Shown here one piece after another: positions 60,534 to 64,000 of a stretch of 64,000 nt of DNA. Below the pieces are notes generated by a model, which was not told where the DNA came from, did no database searches, and saw nothing but the letters and a program-made list of their open reading frames with translations. The position numbers and the translations under genes are program-made. Within the stretch, counting starts at the first letter, position 1. Each line of letters opens with the position of its first letter. Source of the stretch: Escarpia spicata (Eukaryota; Annelida; Polychaeta; Sabellida; Siboglinidae); contig OZ023217.1 of the NCBI GenBank assembly GCA_963995525.1, forward strand, positions 2,386,627 through 2,450,626, in the 5' to 3' direction.

Positions 60534-60860
60534 CACGCATATATATATATATATATATATAATTACATATATATTTGTGTGTGTGTATATATATATATAT
60601 GTATTAATTTTAACCAATAATTGTTGTAGTTTAAATTAATATTAACCAATGTTTGTGAAATATTGATTAAAATTAATTTAAATTACAACAAATATTGGTT
60701 AATATATATATATGTATATATATATATTAATTTTAACAAATATGTGTTGTAGTTTAAATTAATTTTAACCAATACTCATTGTAGTTTAAATTAATTTTAA
60801 CCAATATTTGTTGTAGTTTAAATTAATATTAACCAATATTTGTTGTAGTTTAAATTTGCT
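60534..60860. repeat. TA tracts with 32-bp tandem and inverted units
   Basis: TA runs (about 60538-60561, 60586-60601, 60703-60728) flank and interrupt units of 32 bp built on TTAATTTTAACCAATA and GTTGTAGTTTAAA. Units between 60604 and 60660 are inverted relative to 60665-60703. Units after 60728 are direct, about four copies. The region can fold into an AT-rich cruciform. Confidence 0.8.
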
Positions 60861-60974
60861 ACTCGAGTGCATTTACGACGCTCAAGTTGCATGGTACTGG
60901 GTACCAAATGCTCCTCTTTCGCTCAACTTTGTAGACATACGTTGTTATAGCCATTTCACTTTGTGTATGGGTCC

Positions 60975-61322
60975 ATAGGCGGATCCAGGGGCCTAGGTGG
61001 AACGTGCCCCTGTAAACTTTAGTAATTTGGCTTGCCCGCGGACCTTTTATAATGGGCGCGACCGTGCTCCCTATATACTTTGAAATGTACCCCCGTCCAG
61101 GTTATACTATTGTAATAAGCTGAAATTACAGCAACGCGGTGGCGAAACATATTTTCAACAGCACCCCTTTCGTCTTCCGGTGTCACCAGTTCAACCGAGA
61201 CAACGGCTCAAGTTACGGCGGCGCTACAGCAATAACATTTCTACGACACCATTTGGTTCGGCCGCTAGTGGAGGTTTTTGTGCCCCCCTTCCCCAGACTC
61301 GATTTCTGGATACGCCCCTGGC
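60975..61322. mobile_element. Possible non-autonomous DNA transposon relic
   Basis: GGCGGATCCAGGGGC near the left end and an inverted GGGGCGTATCCAG at 61306-61320 resemble the CAGGGGCGGATCCAG-type termini of widespread non-autonomous elements. The interior has no coding capacity. The 105-codon frame across it is considered spurious. Confidence 0.4.
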
Positions 61323-61469
61323 CCATCTCACCCGGCTTCGCAATAATCTTGTCTTGTCTTGTCTTGTCATGGTTAAGCATTTTTAAGACTAGATGGAGTT
61401 ATTGTAAACGGCTGAAGTTACTGAACGGAATAAGTGTGTGTGTGCACAACCAGTAATGTATGACTGATC

Positions 61470-61520
61470 ACACCAGCAGGGATCGAACCTGCCACACACA
61501 ACACCGAAACAATGTTGTCA
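61470..61520 (-). mobile_element. SINE head fragment
   Basis: The minus strand carries GGCAGGTTCGATCCC (B box; plus 61475-61489) next to a short tRNA-like stretch. Only the head fragment remains. Confidence 0.35.
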
Positions 61521-61524
61521 TAAA

Positions 61525-62420
61525 CAACACAGTCCAACAGTTTTTAAACAAACAAATGACATAGTATGTCTGCATTTACAAAACAATAGTCTAATAGCAT
61601 TCAGTCAGTAGAAGTCAATTTAATAAACGAGTGTTAATATTTCACAAAAGAAATAATATCGTATGTTTGTATAATTTGAAAGAAAAATAATACAATATAT
61701 ACTTGTTACGAAACTTTCTGAACAACGTTTAAACCAACGTTTTAAGTGTTAGGCTTTCAACTGGATATATCCCCAGTAGTCCCCTTGGGCAACACGATGA
61801 ATCCATGGGAGGAAATTTAGTGTGAGGACAGACACGTCGCTAAAAGTGTGTTTACAGTGTGACGAGTGTATATGCAGAACACTATCAATTGCTTTACTAC
61901 ATGTATCATTATATTTATTAAATATTCACAAACATGAACATGTGTTGTTTTTTTATTAGTTTTAGAAAACTCGTATTTTATGTGTAAATAACGAATCGAT
62001 ACAGCTATACTACGAATATAATAATGTTATAGATGTATCCATTTTCAAATGCATATTTCAAGTCCACTTACTATTCATTGATGACCGGGCTTAATATCTT
62101 TTAAACAGTGTCATTAAAATGTTGAATACCCGTAGGGTACGTGTTTTCAAGTTCCACACCAAGCATATTATACTCACTAGTCATGCACTAGTAGACGGTT
62201 AAGTGCACAAAAAACACTCACCCTTGTTCTTCATCACCCCATTCTGCATTCTGGGTGATCCTGCGTGACTGGCCACGAGCGCTATATAAATGCCTGTCAA
62301 CTCTGTTTTCTTCTTTGTGACAACATTTCCTATATCAAATACACTGACCTCGAGCCATTTCAAACAGGCCAAACAATAGCTGTCATAATTCCACTACTAC
62401 TCAACCATACGTTCTGAAAT
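61525..62420. other. Intergenic, no gene seen
   Basis: AT-rich, with no recognised exon. GCGCTATATAAATGCC at about 62279-62294 resembles a dispersed-repeat tail. Confidence 0.4.
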
Positions 62421-62425
62421 GACAT

Positions 62426-62520
62426 GTGTGTGTGTGTGTGTGTGCACGTGCGTGTGTGTGTGTGCACGTTCGTGTGTGTGCACGTACGTGTGTGTGTGCA
62501 CGTACGCGTGCGTGTGCGTG
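62426..62520. repeat. GT microsatellite with GCACGT interruptions
   Basis: GTGTGTG runs broken by GCACGTACGTG-type words. Confidence 0.95.
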
Positions 62521-62829
62521 ACTTGTGTCCCTATACACTGTGTATAATAGTCAACCAGGAGAGGTATAATTAAGGTAATCTAATCACACCACCCTTTACG
62601 TTATCTGCTAAGGGAGTAGAACGATGTCACATTGTGCAGGTGAATTATGAAAGACCATGCACTGTCATATATTCTGTAGGGGTGAAAAGTGCCCTCCTGT
62701 GAAAGAGAGCCAATGCTGATGTACTGAAAAATAAAATAAAAAACTGGACTAAAACAAACTAAAAAACCACTCAACTCCACCACATGTTATAGCAATATTA
62801 GAAGTCAAGTATACACATTTTAAAAGACA

Positions 62830-63600
62830 ACTTACCATTCAGGAATACAACCTGGAATTGTATTATATGGAAACTGTGAACATGAGTGAATGCAAAGGCA
62901 GAGGGATGTTCTTGTTTATTCACAATTCTTTGGCATTATAAGTACACCAGTTTGAAGTTGAGTTGAATGGAGCACTGTTTTGCATTTTGAAACTGAAAAG
63001 GAAGGATACCCTTCTCTTAGGCTCTTTTTACAGTAACCCTAATTGCACCACTGAGAACAATGACAACCTTAAGAAATTACTACATAAAATAAGTGAGAAA
63101 TGTTTTTCACATGTTCTGCTATACTTGGTGATTTCAACTACCCATAGATTGATTAGTAAATAATCTCAACTACAGCAGCAAGTACTGAAGATAAATAATT
63201 TAAATTAATTGAAAAAATCGAGACTGTTACTTGGTGCAACATATCACAGAGCCCACTAGAGGTAAAGGTACAACAGAACCATCGCTCCTTGACCTTGTAA
63301 TCACTAGTGAATATACCGAGATCTCAACAGTCGAGATTCCCTCAGCATTAGGAAGACGAACAGATTGTGGGAGAAATATCTTCTTACCAAAGATGTCCAC
63401 ACTTATGAGGAATTTTGCCGATTGCGCTATTAGGTCAGGAGACTGACAAGAAAGGCACAGAAACTGTATGAAAAGGATATCATTAATTAAATAAAACATA
63501 ATCTAAGAAATCTGGCAGTACGCAAAGGGCAACAATGAAGACAAAAATGGAAATACCCAACTTGATAGAAAACAAAGATGACATGACAAACTCGGACTTA
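62830..63600 (+). pseudogene. CR1-like LINE endonuclease-domain relic
   Basis: Plus-strand frames read GRGMFLFIHNSLA, LGSFYSNPNCTTENNDNLKK, FSHVLLYLVIS (position of GDFN) and HITEPTRGKGTTEPSLLDL, then VEIPSALG. These are apurinic-endonuclease segments of CR1-like elements (Y.P..S....N, T....R...PS.LDL). A linker trace (IPNLIENKDDMTNSDL) follows near 63550. Several frameshifts and stops. The RT domain is not seen before the window ends. Confidence 0.7.
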
Positions 63601-63604
63601 AAAA

Positions 63605-64000
63605 AAGCTGGCACGTAAGAGACAGATGCAGTAATACCTAGTCAAGCCAGAAGAGGACCTGTAAGAACCTGTAAGATGTTATTCACTTTACTTTTCAGGT
63701 CTTGAAAATGGCCCAGCAACATTGAAATTAATTTTTGAAAGACAAAAAAAGAGAGAATCAGGAAGTGGGAGACACTGGAGCCGTTACTGCCTATGATACA
63801 GAGCTAACTGCACCAATGATCGGCTCGGGACATCTCATCGGGAGCTCCTAACAACCCTACTCTGGAGAGTAGTGTCACAATCCTGATCTCTCACAGTTGA
63901 CCCACACCGTGTGGAAGTACCCTGCAGGGGAGGGATATATCGACCCCCAAGTCTTCCCGGCGTTCCCATAACCGGTGTGGTCATCCATGCCACGTGATAT
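63605..64000. other. Right edge, no gene seen
   Basis: No RT domain or host exon was recognised. Confidence 0.35.

Noticed and set aside
61139..61456. Plus-strand 105-codon ORF
   Set aside because: It lies across a probable non-autonomous DNA element and its flank.

Overview
The window is animal nuclear DNA. It has spliced genes with GT-AG introns, AATAAA polyadenylation signals, tRNA-derived SINEs, LINE, Ty3/gypsy, hAT and pogo/Tigger relics, and long CA, GA and TA microsatellites. There is no prokaryotic gene organisation. The repeat mix suggests a marine invertebrate (lophotrochozoan, echinoderm, cephalochordate or similar), but nothing read here fixes the phylum. All coordinates, copy numbers and splice sites were read by eye; no alignment or search was run.

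Host genes are few. On the plus strand an EF-hand calcium-binding protein gene ends at 5161 (exons at about 1074-1200, 2142-2300, 4347-4381, 5081-5161). On the minus strand lie a two-exon HAD-superfamily hydrolase (45102-44813 joined to 42828-42528, 196 aa) and an intact single-exon cdc26, an anaphase-promoting-complex subunit (47430-47191). A plus-strand unknown gene ends at 54867 (exons 53175-53438 and 54679-54867). Weaker candidate exons are at 17803-18229, 39388-39194 (minus) and 58900-59313.

Mobile elements by region: a degraded pogo/Tigger-type DNA transposon with recognisable TIRs (5698-8938, minus); a hAT transposase C-terminus (11930-11429, minus); a Ty3/gypsy LTR retrotransposon (18412-31450, minus) with gag, protease, RT, RNase H and integrase remnants; a LINE RT tail (about 31995-32275); a CR1/L2-like LINE between GA tracts (51606-52597); RTE-like and other LINE pieces (57640-58691); a LINE endonuclease relic at the right edge (62830-63600); at least three tRNA-type SINEs; a C2H2 zinc-finger relic (55485-55830); and several inverted-repeat elements.

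The outstanding property is minisatellite density. Independent arrays have units of 28, 40, 27, 63, 35, 44, 51, 38 and 46 bp. Several arose inside protein-coding sequence of transposons. The largest is a 9.06-kb array of about 206 nearly identical 44-bp units (19245-28306). It lies inside the integrase region of the Ty3/gypsy element, and its monomer reads in one minus-strand frame as a conserved integrase segment. It appears to be a satellite born from, and still embedded in, a retrotransposon integrase gene. The 40-bp and 27-bp arrays similarly lie in the C-terminal linker of the pogo-like transposase.
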